DNA of 64,000 nucleotides from an uncultured Cellulophaga sp. Its GTDB lineage: Bacteria > Bacteroidota > Bacteroidia > Flavobacteriales > Flavobacteriaceae. Below the pieces are notes generated by a model, which was not told where the DNA came from, made no database searches, and saw only the letters and a program-made list of their open reading frames with translations. Shown piece after piece: positions 27,926-37,112 of the stretch (positions are counted from its first letter, which is position 1; the number at the start of each line of letters is the position of its first letter). A program made the translations under genes and the position numbers. The stretch lies in contig CANMEI010000004.1 of the NCBI GenBank assembly GCA_947496695.1, forward strand, positions 186,001 to 250,000. Reading direction: 5' to 3'.

Positions 27926-30900
27926 ATGAAAAAAAAACAATTAATTAACACTTTAAGCTCTGTCGTCCTATTCTTAGGGATTATTGGCATTGCACATGCA
28001 GATGTACCGAACAGTAAAGCAAATGATGTGAAAATTACATTATCTGACTTTCTAAACGATGTAAGCAAAAAACACAATGTGTTTTTCACCTACAACCCCA
28101 CATTATTATCAGGTTCTTCACTAGATCCTAATGATTATAATTACGAAAAATTAGAATCTATCTTATCTAAATTAGAAAAGAAAACAAGTTTTGATTTTGA
28201 ATATTTAGGTAACAAATACTATGTTGTATATCACAAAAAAAACAACAAAGTAGAAGTTAGTAAAGTAGGGTCTGTTGGCGCTGCTGATATAAATATGATT
28301 AACACCATATTTAACCTTCAGAATACAGTTTCAGGTACAATTACCGATCAAGATGGAATGCCATTAGCTGGTGCAAATATTGTTGTAAAAGGTACAACGA
28401 ACGGTACTACTACTGATTTTGATGGTAAATATAGTATTGAAGCTGCAAGTGATGCAACTTTGATTTTTAGCTACATAGGTTTTGGTACTGTTGAGAAAAA
28501 AGTAAACGGAAATTCAACTCTAAATGTTCAACTTTCGGAAGGTAACCAACTAGATGAATTTATTGTTGTTGGCTCTCGTACAGCTCCTAGAAGTAATGCA
28601 GACACTCCTTTACCTGTAGATGTTGTTGGTGCTAAAGATCTTACCTCTACTGGTCAAGCATCATTTGACAAAGCTCTACAATACAAAATACCATCATTTA
28701 ATACTGTGCAAACCCCTGTAAATGATGCTACCTCTCTTTTAGATCCTTATGAAATTAGAAATATGGGGCCTTCAAGAACTCTAATATTAATTAATGGAAA
28801 ACGTAAAAACCTAAGTGCCTTATTATATACACAAACCTCTCCAGGTCGTGGTGAAACAGGTGCTGATATCTCTGCAATACCAACAGATGCAATAAAGAGA
28901 GTTGAAATTTTACGTGATGGAGCTTCTGCTCAGTATGGATCTGATGCAATTGCTGGTGTAATGAACATTATATTAAAAGATAGCCCTACTGAAGGTTCTG
29001 CAACTATTAGAACTGGTATTACAAGCGAAGGAGATGGTGAAATGTTTGGTATCGCCGTAAACAATGGTACTACCATAGGTGACAATAAAGGCTTTATTAA
29101 TTACACTATAGATCTATCTAAAGTGAACCAAGCTAACAGACCAGGTACCGTTAGTGCTTTAGGTGAAGCAGATGCTGATTTAGGTTTTGGTGCTGATTTA
29201 GATTTCGTAGAAGAATTTTTAAGCAGAAATCCTGATGCAAATAATGTAAATGGTTCGCCAGAAACTGCTGCATCAAAATTTGAATTAAATATGGGCTATG
29301 CATTAAGTGACGACACTAGACTATACGGTAATGCTGCATATGTTTATAAAAAAGTAAATAGTTTTGCTAATTACAGAACTCCATATTGGAGAACTCTTGA
29401 TGATGATAATGATGGCTTCTCTTATTTAGCTGATTTTTACCCTGGAGATAACCCTACTACAGAAAATGGATATGACGGTTATTTACCAACTTTTGAAGGG
29501 TTATTAAGCGACTACAATGCAACAATAGGTTTTAAAACTGTTAAGAATGATTGGAATATTGATGCTAGTTTTACAACAGGTGGAAACACACAAACATACA
29601 CAGTAAGCAACACCCATAACGGAAATTATGTATACTCTCCATCTACATGGATAGATGCAAACGGAGATGGTGTCGTTGACGATGGCGAAATCACCGAAGG
29701 CTCACAGTTATATAGAGAAAATAGCCAGCAATCTTTCGATCCAGGAGGAACAAAGTTTACTCACAATGTAGGAAATATTGATATTTCAAGAATATTATCT
29801 GATAAAATAAGTATTGGTTTTGGTGCCGAGTTTAGAAATGAAACTTTCGAAATTATTGAAGGTGAATTAGCTTCTTATGATGGTGGTGGCGCAGATTCAT
29901 TTGCAGGAAACAGCCCTGAAAACTCAGGAAAATTTAATCGTTATAATATTGGTGGTTATTTTTCATTAGATTATGATGTTTCTGATGCATTCTTATTAAG
30001 TGGTACCGTTAGAACAGAAAATTATTCTGATTTCGGAAATACTTTTGTTTATAAATTTAGTTCTCGTTTAAAATTGACAGAACAACTTACTGCCAGAGCT
30101 TCTATTTCTTCTGGGTTTAGAGCACCTACGTTACATCAAATTTATACTCAAAAAGCACAATACAGCTTTGTCCCTGGTCAAGGTATTCAAGTAGGTGGTT
30201 TAGTTAATAACGTATCTACGCAAGCAAAACTTTTAGGTATTCCTGAATTAGATGCCGAAACTTCAAATAACTTTACTATTGGGTTTGGTGGTAAATTTGA
30301 CAACAGCTTTAGCTTTACAATAGATTACTATAATATTTCTGTAAAAGATAGAATTGTTTTAGGCTCTGAAATTACTGGTACCGATTTTGACGATGATGGT
30401 AATAACATAGGAACAACTGCTCTTGATGATATTTTAAGAGATAATAGCTTAAGTGATGTAAGTTTCTTTTCAAATGCTATAGATACTAAAACTTCTGGTA
30501 TTGATGTTGTACTAAGCAAAAACAACATTCAAATAGGTGAAGGTAAATTAAATCTTAATTTATCAGGAAACTATACAATTCAAAATGAGCGTGATGGAGA
30601 AGTAAAAGATATTGATTTAGTTGCTGATTCAGGTCAATCTGTAGTAAATGATACGCAAGAAGCTTTATTCTTTACTTCTAGACCAAAAACTAAGTGGATT
30701 TTAGGTGCTAATTACGACATTAATAAGTTCGGATTTTCTTTAAACAACACCTACTTTGGTAAAACCACATTTAAACAACAAGGTTTAGATGAAAATTTAA
30801 GAACAGAATTTACTCCAAAAATTGTTACTGATTTAGGTGTAAACTTTAGTGCTACAGATAAATTAACTCTAGCATTAAACATTAATAACATATTTAACAT

Positions 30901-31108
30901 TCTACCTGAATGGTCTTTCATAGCTGAAAATGCTGATGGACAAGCTATAATAGACGATACAACAATTACATCTAGTGGTCAAACTGAAATTAAGAATCAA
31001 TCAGACTTAATTACTTTCAACCAACGTTATTCGCAAATGACATATGATGGTTATCACTTTAGCCAATTAGGTACTATGATAAACTTTTCTATTAATTATA
31101 GATTTTAA
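27926..31108 (+). CDS. STN-containing TonB-dependent receptor (FecA/SusC-like signalling type)
   Basis: The 1060 residues comprise a signal peptide (1-25), an STN signalling domain (about 34-110), a CarboxypepD-reg-like domain (about 133-215: GTITDQDGMPLAGANIVVKG), a plug (about 225-345) and a 22-strand barrel ending in aromatic YRF. The STN domain marks it as the sensor for the upstream FecR/sigma pair. No SusD partner follows, so it is not a classical polysaccharide SusCD pair; the substrate is unknown. An extracellular stretch at residues 577-588, DANGDGVVDDGE, is an exact EF-hand-type calcium loop, and DDDNDGFSY at about 493 is a second acidic loop. Confidence 0.92.
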   Translation: MKKKQLINTLSSVVLFLGIIGIAHADVPNSKANDVKITLSDFLNDVSKKHNVFFTYNPTLLSGSSLDPNDYNYEKLESILSKLEKKTSFDFEYLGNKYYVVYHKKNNKVEVSKVGSVGAADINMINTIFNLQNTVSGTITDQDGMPLAGANIVVKGTTNGTTTDFDGKYSIEAASDATLIFSYIGFGTVEKKVNGNSTLNVQLSEGNQLDEFIVVGSRTAPRSNADTPLPVDVVGAKDLTSTGQASFDKALQYKIPSFNTVQTPVNDATSLLDPYEIRNMGPSRTLILINGKRKNLSALLYTQTSPGRGETGADISAIPTDAIKRVEILRDGASAQYGSDAIAGVMNIILKDSPTEGSATIRTGITSEGDGEMFGIAVNNGTTIGDNKGFINYTIDLSKVNQANRPGTVSALGEADADLGFGADLDFVEEFLSRNPDANNVNGSPETAASKFELNMGYALSDDTRLYGNAAYVYKKVNSFANYRTPYWRTLDDDNDGFSYLADFYPGDNPTTENGYDGYLPTFEGLLSDYNATIGFKTVKNDWNIDASFTTGGNTQTYTVSNTHNGNYVYSPSTWIDANGDGVVDDGEITEGSQLYRENSQQSFDPGGTKFTHNVGNIDISRILSDKISIGFGAEFRNETFEIIEGELASYDGGGADSFAGNSPENSGKFNRYNIGGYFSLDYDVSDAFLLSGTVRTENYSDFGNTFVYKFSSRLKLTEQLTARASISSGFRAPTLHQIYTQKAQYSFVPGQGIQVGGLVNNVSTQAKLLGIPELDAETSNNFTIGFGGKFDNSFSFTIDYYNISVKDRIVLGSEITGTDFDDDGNNIGTTALDDILRDNSLSDVSFFSNAIDTKTSGIDVVLSKNNIQIGEGKLNLNLSGNYTIQNERDGEVKDIDLVADSGQSVVNDTQEALFFTSRPKTKWILGANYDINKFGFSLNNTYFGKTTFKQQGLDENLRTEFTPKIVTDLGVNFSATDKLTLALNINNIFNILPEWSFIAENADGQAIIDDTTITSSGQTEIKNQSDLITFNQRYSQMTYDGYHFSQLGTMINFSINYRF

Positions 31109-31120
31109 TTAGTTGACTAC

Positions 31121-31157
31121 AAAGCTGCTTAAAATTTATTAGGCAGCTTTATTTATT
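31121..31157 (+). terminator. Hairpin after the TonB receptor
   Basis: The 10-bp stem AAAGCTGCTT/AGGCAGCTTT (one G-T pair) with a 10-base loop ends in a short T-rich run. It lies 12 bp after the stop. Confidence 0.7.
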
Positions 31158-31209
31158 GATAAGACAACCATTAATTTAAAATACAGTGTTTATTTAACTT
31201 TAATTCAAC

Positions 31210-31246
31210 AAAAAACCCGAACCCATTAATGGTTCGGGTTTTTTAA
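31210..31246. terminator. Bidirectional terminator, mainly for the ferredoxin
   Basis: The stem AACCCGAACC/GGTTCGGGTT with a 7-base loop is extended by A-run and T-run flanks. It lies 17 bp past the minus-strand ferredoxin stop and backs up the receptor terminator. Confidence 0.93.
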
Positions 31247-31262
31247 TATTTATCTATTACAA

Positions 31263-31616
31263 CTATCCATCAGGATGCATAAATTTCTGCTTTGCTAATA
31301 AAACGTCTTCTGTTTCAACATGATCATCATCAGGTACACAACAATCTACAGGACAAACAGCCGCACACTGTGGCTCTTCATGGAACCCCATACATTCCGT
31401 ACACTTATCTGGTGAGATATAATAAACTTCATCACTTATTGGCTCTTGAACATCATCAGCATCAACTTCCTTACCGTCAGGTAAAACAACATTCCCACTT
31501 AATGATGTACCATCACTGTACCTCCACTCATCGGCACCTTCATATATTGCAGTATTCGGACACTCTGGTTCACATGCCCCGCAATTTATACACTCGTCAG
31601 TTATTATAATTGCCAT
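31263..31616 (-). CDS. Dicluster [4Fe-4S] ferredoxin
   Basis: The 117 residues hold two 4Fe-4S sites: [12 protein letters not shown] (Cys9, 12, 15, 19) and, after a 40-residue insertion, [20 protein letters not shown] in the C-terminal half. It is related to YfhL/Fdx of the 2[4Fe-4S] Alvin type. It transfers electrons in the cytoplasm; its partner cannot be named. It is divergent from the LuxC-like acyl-CoA reductase, with overlapping promoters, an arrangement I believe is usual in Flavobacteriaceae. Confidence 0.94.
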   Translation of the reverse strand: MAIIITDECINCGACEPECPNTAIYEGADEWRYSDGTSLSGNVVLPDGKEVDADDVQEPISDEVYYISPDKCTECMGFHEEPQCAAVCPVDCCVPDDDHVETEDVLLAKQKFMHPDG

Positions 31617-31680
31617 ATTTTTCTTTTTCTTTTATGCTGAATTAATTTAAGTATTTATATTGATTTAATTTCAGTATCAA

Positions 31681-31698
31681 TACTTTTGTACAAAGGTA
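31681..31698. promoter_or_regulatory. Overlapping divergent -7 promoter elements
   Basis: TACTTTTG (31681-31688, plus strand, toward the acyl-CoA reductase) and TACCTTTG (31698-31691, minus strand, toward the ferredoxin) are separated by two bases and form a near-perfect 18-bp palindrome TACTTTTGTACAAAGGTA. Polymerase could probably occupy only one at a time. Confidence 0.5.
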
Positions 31699-31726
31699 AA
31701 ACCTAATACAATCCTAAACAAATATA

Positions 31727-32794
31727 ATGACAGACCTTACAACAAGAATTGAAGCTTTTGTTAAACTTGGTACATTTTTCAAGGAATATTACATTTATGC
31801 TAACAATCAAGAGGATACTACAAAAAAATCATCAGAGTTATTTACTTCTTTTGACGAAATAATAACACTTGCCAAACATAAAAATGGCTGGTTTAATCGT
31901 GAAAATATTTTATTTAGTATTAAAAGTTGGTCTGAAGTACTCACAAAAACAAATATAGATAACTGGCTTTCTAATTATACTTTTAATGATAAGGCAACGA
32001 AAAAAACTGTTGCTCTTATTATGGCTGGTAATATTCCATTAGTTGGTTTTCACGATTTTATTTCTGTTCTTATTAGTGGTCATTCTACAATAGTAAAATT
32101 ATCATCAAATGATAATATTTTACTTCCTTTTGTTTCAAAAGTTTTGGCAAGTATTGAACCAAAATTTAAGAAAGCGATTACTTTTGAAGAAGCTCGTTTA
32201 TCTAACTTTGATATAGTTATTGCTACAGGGAGTAATAATACAGCTCGTTATTTTGAACATTATTTTAAAAGTAAACCGCATATAATACGAAAAAGTAGAA
32301 ACTCAGTTGCTGTTTTAACTGGAAATGAAACGACTGAAGAGCTAACTGCGTTAGGTGAAGATATTTTTCAATATTACGGTTTAGGATGCCGTAGTGTATC
32401 TAAAATATTCGTTCCTAAAGATTATATTTTTGATAATTTATTCAAAGCTTTGTTCAAATTTAGCCCAATAATAGAACAAATTAAATACTCAAATAATTAC
32501 GATTACAATAAAGCAGTGTATTTAATGAGTGAATTTAAACTCTTAGATAATGGTTTTTTAATTCTGAAAGAAGACAAAAGCTACTCTTCTCCTATTGCTT
32601 CCTTATTCTATGAAAAATACGATGATATTGATAGCGTTAAAAATAAATTAAAACAAGACGAAAATAAAATTCAATGTATTGTATCTAAGACACTTTTTCA
32701 ATCTGAAATAGAATTTGGTCAAACACAAAAACCAAACATCAGTGATTATGCTGATAATGTTGATACTATTGACTTCTTATTAAGAAACTCGTAG
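31727..32794 (+). CDS. LuxC-like acyl-CoA reductase
   Basis: The 355 residues match the LuxC/acyl-CoA reductase family of the aldehyde dehydrogenase superfamily. GNIPLVGFHDFISVLISGH and a nucleotide-contact region ATGSNNTARYFEHYF are visible, with the nucleophile Cys in YYGLGCRSVSKIFVP. It reduces acyl-CoA to aldehyde with NADPH in luminous bacteria; in this non-luminous context its substrate is unknown. It is 72 bp upstream of serC on the same strand and divergent from the ferredoxin. Confidence 0.88.
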   Translation: MTDLTTRIEAFVKLGTFFKEYYIYANNQEDTTKKSSELFTSFDEIITLAKHKNGWFNRENILFSIKSWSEVLTKTNIDNWLSNYTFNDKATKKTVALIMAGNIPLVGFHDFISVLISGHSTIVKLSSNDNILLPFVSKVLASIEPKFKKAITFEEARLSNFDIVIATGSNNTARYFEHYFKSKPHIIRKSRNSVAVLTGNETTEELTALGEDIFQYYGLGCRSVSKIFVPKDYIFDNLFKALFKFSPIIEQIKYSNNYDYNKAVYLMSEFKLLDNGFLILKEDKSYSSPIASLFYEKYDDIDSVKNKLKQDENKIQCIVSKTLFQSEIEFGQTQKPNISDYADNVDTIDFLLRNS

Positions 32795-32866
32795 AATTTT
32801 AGCGCATTTACTATTTAATCACTTATATTTTTAAGACCTTTACATTCTTAAAATAATACTACAAAA

Positions 32867-33931
32867 ATGAAAAAGCACAATTTTAGCGCAGGTCCATGTA
32901 TTTTACCACAAGAAGTTTTATTAAAAGCTTCTGAAGCCGTACAAGATTTCAATGGCTGTGGATTATCCTTAATAGAGATGTCACATAGGAGCAAAGAATT
33001 TGTAGACATTATGGAAAATGCTAGAGCATTAGCTTTAGAGATTTTAAACCTTGAAGGAAAAGGATACAAAGCCTTATTCTTAACAGGAGGTGCTAGTATG
33101 GAATTTGTAAGAGTTGCATATAACCTTTTAGAAACTAAAGCTGGATACTTAAATACAGGTACGTGGAGTAATAATGCTATAAAAGAAGCCAAACTATTTG
33201 GAGAGGTTGTTGAAGTGGCTTCATCAAAAAATGAAGGTTTCAACCATATTCCAAAAATGTTTGGAGTAGCCAATGACTTAGATTATCTACATATTACCTC
33301 TAACAACACCATACATGGTACGCAAATGAAGTCGTTTCCTAAAGTTAATATTCCTTTGGTATGTGATATGAGTTCTGATATTTTCTCTAAGCAATTAGAT
33401 TTTTCTCAGTTTGATTTAATCTATGCAGGAGCTCAAAAAAATATGGGACCTTCTGGTACGCAATTAGTTATTGTAAAAGAAGATATTTTAGGTAAAGTAA
33501 CTAGAAAAATACCTTCAATCCTTGATTATCAAGTTCAAATTGCAAAAGATAGTATGTTTAATACGCCTGCAGTATTTCCGGTATATACAACAATGCTTAA
33601 CTTAGAATGGCTTAAAGATTTAGGAGGAATACCTGTAATTGAAGAGCTAAATAATAAAAAAGCGCAATTATTATATTCTGAAATAGATCTAAACCCTTTA
33701 TTTAAAGGCTACGCAAAAGAAGAAGATAGATCAACTATGAATGCTACATTTACATTAACTGATGAAAAGTTAAAAGACACTTTTGATGCGATGTGGAAAG
33801 AAGCTGGTATTAGCGGAATTAATGGTCATAGATCAATAGGCGGTTATAGAGCTTCTATGTACAATGCTATGCCTCTTGAAAGTGTTGGTGTTTTAGTAGA
33901 TGTAATGAGTGAATTAGAAAGAAAAGCATAA
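32867..33931 (+). CDS. serC: Phosphoserine aminotransferase
   Basis: SerC converts 3-phosphohydroxypyruvate and glutamate to phosphoserine (serine and pyridoxal phosphate synthesis). The 354 residues start with KHNFSAGPCILPQEV and show LTGGASMEFVRVAYNLL, the PLP-binding lysine in YAGAQKNMGPSGT, and the C-terminal GHRSIGGYRASMYNA carrying substrate-phosphate arginines. It is followed by a terminator and then the D-3-phosphoglycerate dehydrogenase-like gene, the previous enzyme of the same pathway. Confidence 0.97.
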   Translation: MKKHNFSAGPCILPQEVLLKASEAVQDFNGCGLSLIEMSHRSKEFVDIMENARALALEILNLEGKGYKALFLTGGASMEFVRVAYNLLETKAGYLNTGTWSNNAIKEAKLFGEVVEVASSKNEGFNHIPKMFGVANDLDYLHITSNNTIHGTQMKSFPKVNIPLVCDMSSDIFSKQLDFSQFDLIYAGAQKNMGPSGTQLVIVKEDILGKVTRKIPSILDYQVQIAKDSMFNTPAVFPVYTTMLNLEWLKDLGGIPVIEELNNKKAQLLYSEIDLNPLFKGYAKEEDRSTMNATFTLTDEKLKDTFDAMWKEAGISGINGHRSIGGYRASMYNAMPLESVGVLVDVMSELERKA

Positions 33932-33945
33932 ATTAAATTTTTACT

Positions 33946-33980
33946 TGCCAAGTTTTACATGATAAGACTTGGCATTTTTT
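33946..33980 (+). terminator. Terminator after serC
   Basis: A 12-bp stem beginning TGCCAAGT and ending ACTTGGCA (one G-T pair), with a 5-base loop, is followed by six T residues. Confidence 0.92.
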
Positions 33981-34010
33981 ATTTTTAATGCATAAATAAT
34001 TATTTTTTAA

Positions 34011-34961
34011 ATGAGAATATTAGCAAATGATGGTATTGCACAAGTTGGTGTTGATGCCTTGAAAGGGAGCGGTTTTGAAGTACTTACCGTTAATGTTGCG
34101 CAAGAGCAATTAGCAAGCTACATAAATAAGCACAATATACAAGCACTTTTAGTGCGTAGTGCTACACAAGTTCAAAAAGATATTATTGATAAGTGCCCTA
34201 ACCTAAAATTAATTGGTCGCGGTGGTGTTGGTATGGATAATATTGATGTTGCTTATGCTGAAAAAAAAGGCCTACACGTAATTAACACTCCTGAAGCATC
34301 TTCTGAATCTGTAGCAGAGTTAGTTTTTGCGCACTTATATGGTGGTGTTCGTTTTTTATACGATGCTAATAGAAATATGCCTTTAGATGGCGATAGCAAG
34401 TTTAAAGAATTAAAGAAAAGCTATGCTAAAGGTTCTGAATTAAAAGGTAAAACTCTAGGAATTATAGGTTTTGGAAAAATAGGGCAAGCAACTGCTAAAA
34501 TAGCATTAGGCGTGGGTATGAAAGTAATCTACCATGATACTGAAGTTGATAAAATCACTATATCTATTCCTTTTTTTGATGGACAAGAAATTTCTTTTAA
34601 ATTAAGGAATACTCCGAAAGAAGAGCTATTAAAAACATCAGACTTTATTAGTATTCATACTCCTAAGCAAACCGCGTATGTAATTGGCAAAAATGAGTTT
34701 AACATCATGAAAGATGGTGTTGGTATTATTAACACATCTCGTGGTGGCACATTAGATGAAGTTGCATTGGTAGATGCTTTAGAAAAAAGAAAAGTTTCTT
34801 TTGCTGGCTTAGATGTTTTTGAATCTGAACCAAAACCTGAAATTCCTATTCTAATGCACCCTGATATTTCATTAACACCACACATAGGTGGTGCTACTCA
34901 AGAGGCTCAAGATAGAATTGGCTTAGAATTAGCTTCTAAAATTGCTGTTCTTCTAAAATAA
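34011..34961 (+). CDS. serA: D-3-phosphoglycerate dehydrogenase-like 2-hydroxyacid dehydrogenase
   Basis: The 316 residues carry the NAD-binding GFGKIGQATAKIALG motif and the catalytic set Arg (NTSRGGTLDE region and preceding SIHTP), Glu (DVFESEP) and His (TPHIGGATQEAQ). It is the short form without C-terminal ACT domain. Position next to serC makes phosphoglycerate oxidation the likely role, the first step of serine synthesis; another 2-hydroxyacid substrate cannot be excluded by sequence alone. Confidence 0.88.
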   Translation: MRILANDGIAQVGVDALKGSGFEVLTVNVAQEQLASYINKHNIQALLVRSATQVQKDIIDKCPNLKLIGRGGVGMDNIDVAYAEKKGLHVINTPEASSESVAELVFAHLYGGVRFLYDANRNMPLDGDSKFKELKKSYAKGSELKGKTLGIIGFGKIGQATAKIALGVGMKVIYHDTEVDKITISIPFFDGQEISFKLRNTPKEELLKTSDFISIHTPKQTAYVIGKNEFNIMKDGVGIINTSRGGTLDEVALVDALEKRKVSFAGLDVFESEPKPEIPILMHPDISLTPHIGGATQEAQDRIGLELASKIAVLLK

Positions 34962-35029
34962 TTAGCTTTTTTATACAGATAAGGTAATTATTTGTAAATT
35001 GAAGAAATTTTAAAACCAAAACTATAAAA

Positions 35030-35677
35030 ATGTCAGGAATTTTAGATTTATTAAACGGCCCAATTGGAAAACAATTAATTAGTGGTGTTGCAGGTCAAAC
35101 CAACCAATCAGAAGATAAAACAGCTAGTGTATTAACTATGGCAATGCCATTATTAATGGGTGCTATGAAAAAAAATGCTTCTACACCAGAAGGTGCAGCT
35201 GGCCTAATGAATGCTTTACAAAGCGGTAAACATGATGGTAACATTTTAAGCAACCTCGGTGGTTTATTTGGCGGTGGTGTTGATGATTCTGTTTTAAATG
35301 ATGGTGCTGGAATATTAGGGCACGTACTAGGCGGAAAACAAACTCAAGTAGAAAATGCTTTAAGTCAAAAATCAGGAGTTGATGCTAGTTCTGTTGGTAC
35401 AATATTAAAAGTGGCTGCTCCTATTATAATGGGACTTTTGTCTAAACAAACACAAGATCAAAATGTAAGTAGTGCAAATGGCATTAGTGACGTTCTTGGT
35501 AGCTTATTAGGTGGTGGTAGTGATGCTGGAAAACAACAATCATTGATTGAATCTTTCTTAGATTCAGATGGTGATGGTAGCATTTTAGATGATGTTGCAG
35601 GTATGGTACTTAATAGTGGAGGAAGTCAGACAAAAAGTGGCTTAGGAGGTCTGTTAGGTGGTTTATTTGGTAAATAA
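35030..35677 (+). CDS. DUF937-family glycine-rich protein
   Basis: The 215 residues have no signal peptide. The pattern LLNGPIGKQLISGVAGQTNQ, then TMAMPLLMGAMKKN, and the related repeat LKVAAPIIMGLLSKQT at about 124 identify DUF937 (YidB-like), made of helical repeats with Gly/Asp-rich linkers. The closing GSILDDVAGMVLNSGG and GLGGLLGGLFGK stretches are low complexity. The function of the family is unknown. It lies 68 bp after the serA-like gene and before a strong terminator. Confidence 0.85.
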   Translation: MSGILDLLNGPIGKQLISGVAGQTNQSEDKTASVLTMAMPLLMGAMKKNASTPEGAAGLMNALQSGKHDGNILSNLGGLFGGGVDDSVLNDGAGILGHVLGGKQTQVENALSQKSGVDASSVGTILKVAAPIIMGLLSKQTQDQNVSSANGISDVLGSLLGGGSDAGKQQSLIESFLDSDGDGSILDDVAGMVLNSGGSQTKSGLGGLLGGLFGK

Positions 35678-35701
35678 AACGTTTATAACATAAAATAACT
35701 T

Positions 35702-35728
35702 AAGCCGAACTCATGTTCGGCTTTTTTT
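35702..35728 (+). terminator. Terminator after the DUF937 gene
   Basis: A 9-bp perfect stem AAGCCGAAC/GTTCGGCTT with a 4-base loop and T-run lies 24 bp past the stop. It overlaps a TTG at 35727 that would otherwise extend the next gene, so that longer start is unlikely. Confidence 0.93.
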
Positions 35729-35741
35729 GTATCTTAAAGTT

Positions 35742-36200
35742 ATGAAAAAGAACTTTCTACAAATTTTAACAGCATTAATTATAGTAATTTGTATTACATA
35801 TAGTTGTACTACAACTAAAGAAACTGTTATTCTAAGCAATAAAGAGAAAGAAGCTTTTAAACAAACAAATGGAGACACAATAACTATTGCTAATGATTCA
35901 ACAGAGTATGAGATAATTATTATAGAACCAGGATTTAATTTTTGGTTACAAAGTGTTGCACATTCTAAAGGGTATTATTCTCAAAATTATTTAGAAAATA
36001 GAAATGCAATTTGGGTTTCAGAATGGAATCAAAGAGTTTTACAGCCTAATAGATATAATTCAAATCTTTATGAGATGCGTATAGATTATCAAAGAAATAT
36101 AGATTATGGTTATGATGTAAATTATAAACTTTACAATTATTTTTTATACTTTCAAAGAAAGTATAATCAAAGGTTAGGTACTTTTATACCACGTATTTAA
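35742..36200 (+). CDS. DUF6146-like lipoprotein
   Basis: About 152 residues begin at ATG 35742 with MKKNFLQILTALIIVICITY and the lipobox YSC (Cys22). The mature part has EYEIIIIEPGFNFWLQSVAH, YYSQNYLENRNAIWVSEWN and ends YFLYFQRKYNQRLGTFIPR, a pattern I associate with DUF6146. Role unknown; the conserved aromatic residues suggest a small globular periplasmic domain. It sits directly upstream of the DUF6787-like membrane protein, a pairing I recall from other Flavobacteriaceae. Confidence 0.8.
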   Translation: MKKNFLQILTALIIVICITYSCTTTKETVILSNKEKEAFKQTNGDTITIANDSTEYEIIIIEPGFNFWLQSVAHSKGYYSQNYLENRNAIWVSEWNQRVLQPNRYNSNLYEMRIDYQRNIDYGYDVNYKLYNYFLYFQRKYNQRLGTFIPRI

Positions 36201-36203
36201 TAG

Positions 36204-36211
36204 TATATTTG
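36204..36211 (+). promoter_or_regulatory. -7 promoter element for the DUF6787-like gene
   Basis: TATATTTG is a full match, 18 bp upstream of ATG 36230. It includes the TTG at 36209, which is therefore unlikely to be the translation start. Confidence 0.45.
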
Positions 36212-36229
36212 CAAGCGATAAATAATAAT

Positions 36230-36547
36230 ATGGAAAAATTAAAGCAACGTTGGGGTATAGAATCAAACTTCTCAATTGTTATAATATTAATCGTTTTTGC
36301 CTTAACAGGTTCATCCTCATTAAAAATAGCAAGACCATTATTAGACTATGTAGGATTTACAAGAGAACTTTTTGCTGATGATTGGTATTTTTCTATTTTA
36401 TATTGGACTGTACGTATTCTTATTATTTTTCCTATATACCAAATATTATTGGTTGCTTTTGGCTGGTTATTTGGCCAATTTGAATTCTTTTGGAATTTTG
36501 AAAAGAAAATGCTAAGTAGGTTGGGTTTAGGTTTTTTATTAAAATAA
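36230..36547 (+). CDS. DUF6787-like small membrane protein
   Basis: About 105 residues start MEKLKQRWGIESNFSIVIIL. Transmembrane helices are at about 13-30 and 55-85 with a connecting loop (YVGFTRELFADDWYFSILY). The protein ends GQFEFFWNFEKKMLSRLGLG. No catalytic pattern is seen. Recognition as DUF6787 is from memory of the N- and C-terminal signatures. The short distance (29 bp) and its own promoter make it part of, but not strictly dependent on, the preceding lipoprotein transcript. Confidence 0.8.
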   Translation: MEKLKQRWGIESNFSIVIILIVFALTGSSSLKIARPLLDYVGFTRELFADDWYFSILYWTVRILIIFPIYQILLVAFGWLFGQFEFFWNFEKKMLSRLGLGFLLK

Positions 36548-36628
36548 TTTCAACTTCTAAATTACATTCAATTCAATCTTACAATTTTATTAACATTTCA
36601 ATCCAATAGCGTTTCATTACTTTGCAAC

Positions 36629-36955
36629 ATGAAAGTATATATAAAGAATTTACTATTTTCTTTTACTGCTTTTCTTTTACTTACCGCATTAGCAACACCC
36701 CATGTTGTTAAAACTATTCATGCTTTTTTTGAACATCAAGATGTTATTTGCTCACAAAAAAGTAAAGTGCACTTACATCAAACTGAACTTAATTGTGATT
36801 TTCAACATTACCATATAACAGCTTATTTATTTTCTAAAATAATAGATTATCTATTGGTTACACCCTATGCTATACGTGAAATAAATAAGATTTTATATAA
36901 TCAAATAAGTAAGTCAAAAAAATTAAACTTTTCTCTTAGAGGGCCTCCAAAATAG
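36629..36955 (+). CDS. His/Cys-containing small membrane protein upstream of a TonB receptor
   Basis: The 108 residues start with a hydrophobic segment (9-28, LFSFTAFLLLTALATPHVV) serving as signal or anchor. The next 50 residues hold many possible metal ligands (HAFFEHQDVICSQ, KVHLHQTELNCDFQHYH). The protein ends in LSLRGPP-like SLRGPPK. The HYH/C/PP arrangement recalls the HYC_CC_PP family of Bacteroidetes found beside metal-related TonB receptors. The following gene is such a receptor, 157 bp downstream. A role in metal handling is inferred. Confidence 0.7.
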   Translation: MKVYIKNLLFSFTAFLLLTALATPHVVKTIHAFFEHQDVICSQKSKVHLHQTELNCDFQHYHITAYLFSKIIDYLLVTPYAIREINKILYNQISKSKKLNFSLRGPPK

Positions 36956-37112
36956 CTATAAACAACTGAATATAAATCAGATAATTCAATTAAAGAAATC
37001 AATAAAACCATCATTAATTTTATTGATATCCTTTTTTACATATAATACTATTCTTTTAAAAAAATTGAGTATAATTTTATTATACCTCATTAAACATATC
37101 AATATCTAATAA

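Noticed and set aside
33967..33990. TTGGCATTTTTT as a sigma-54 -24 element upstream of the serA-like gene
   Set aside because: It is the right arm and T-run of the serC terminator and has no -12 element at the correct distance.
34011..34961. Full-length SerA with regulatory ACT domain
   Set aside because: The protein ends right after the dehydrogenase domain (316 residues), so no ACT domain is present.
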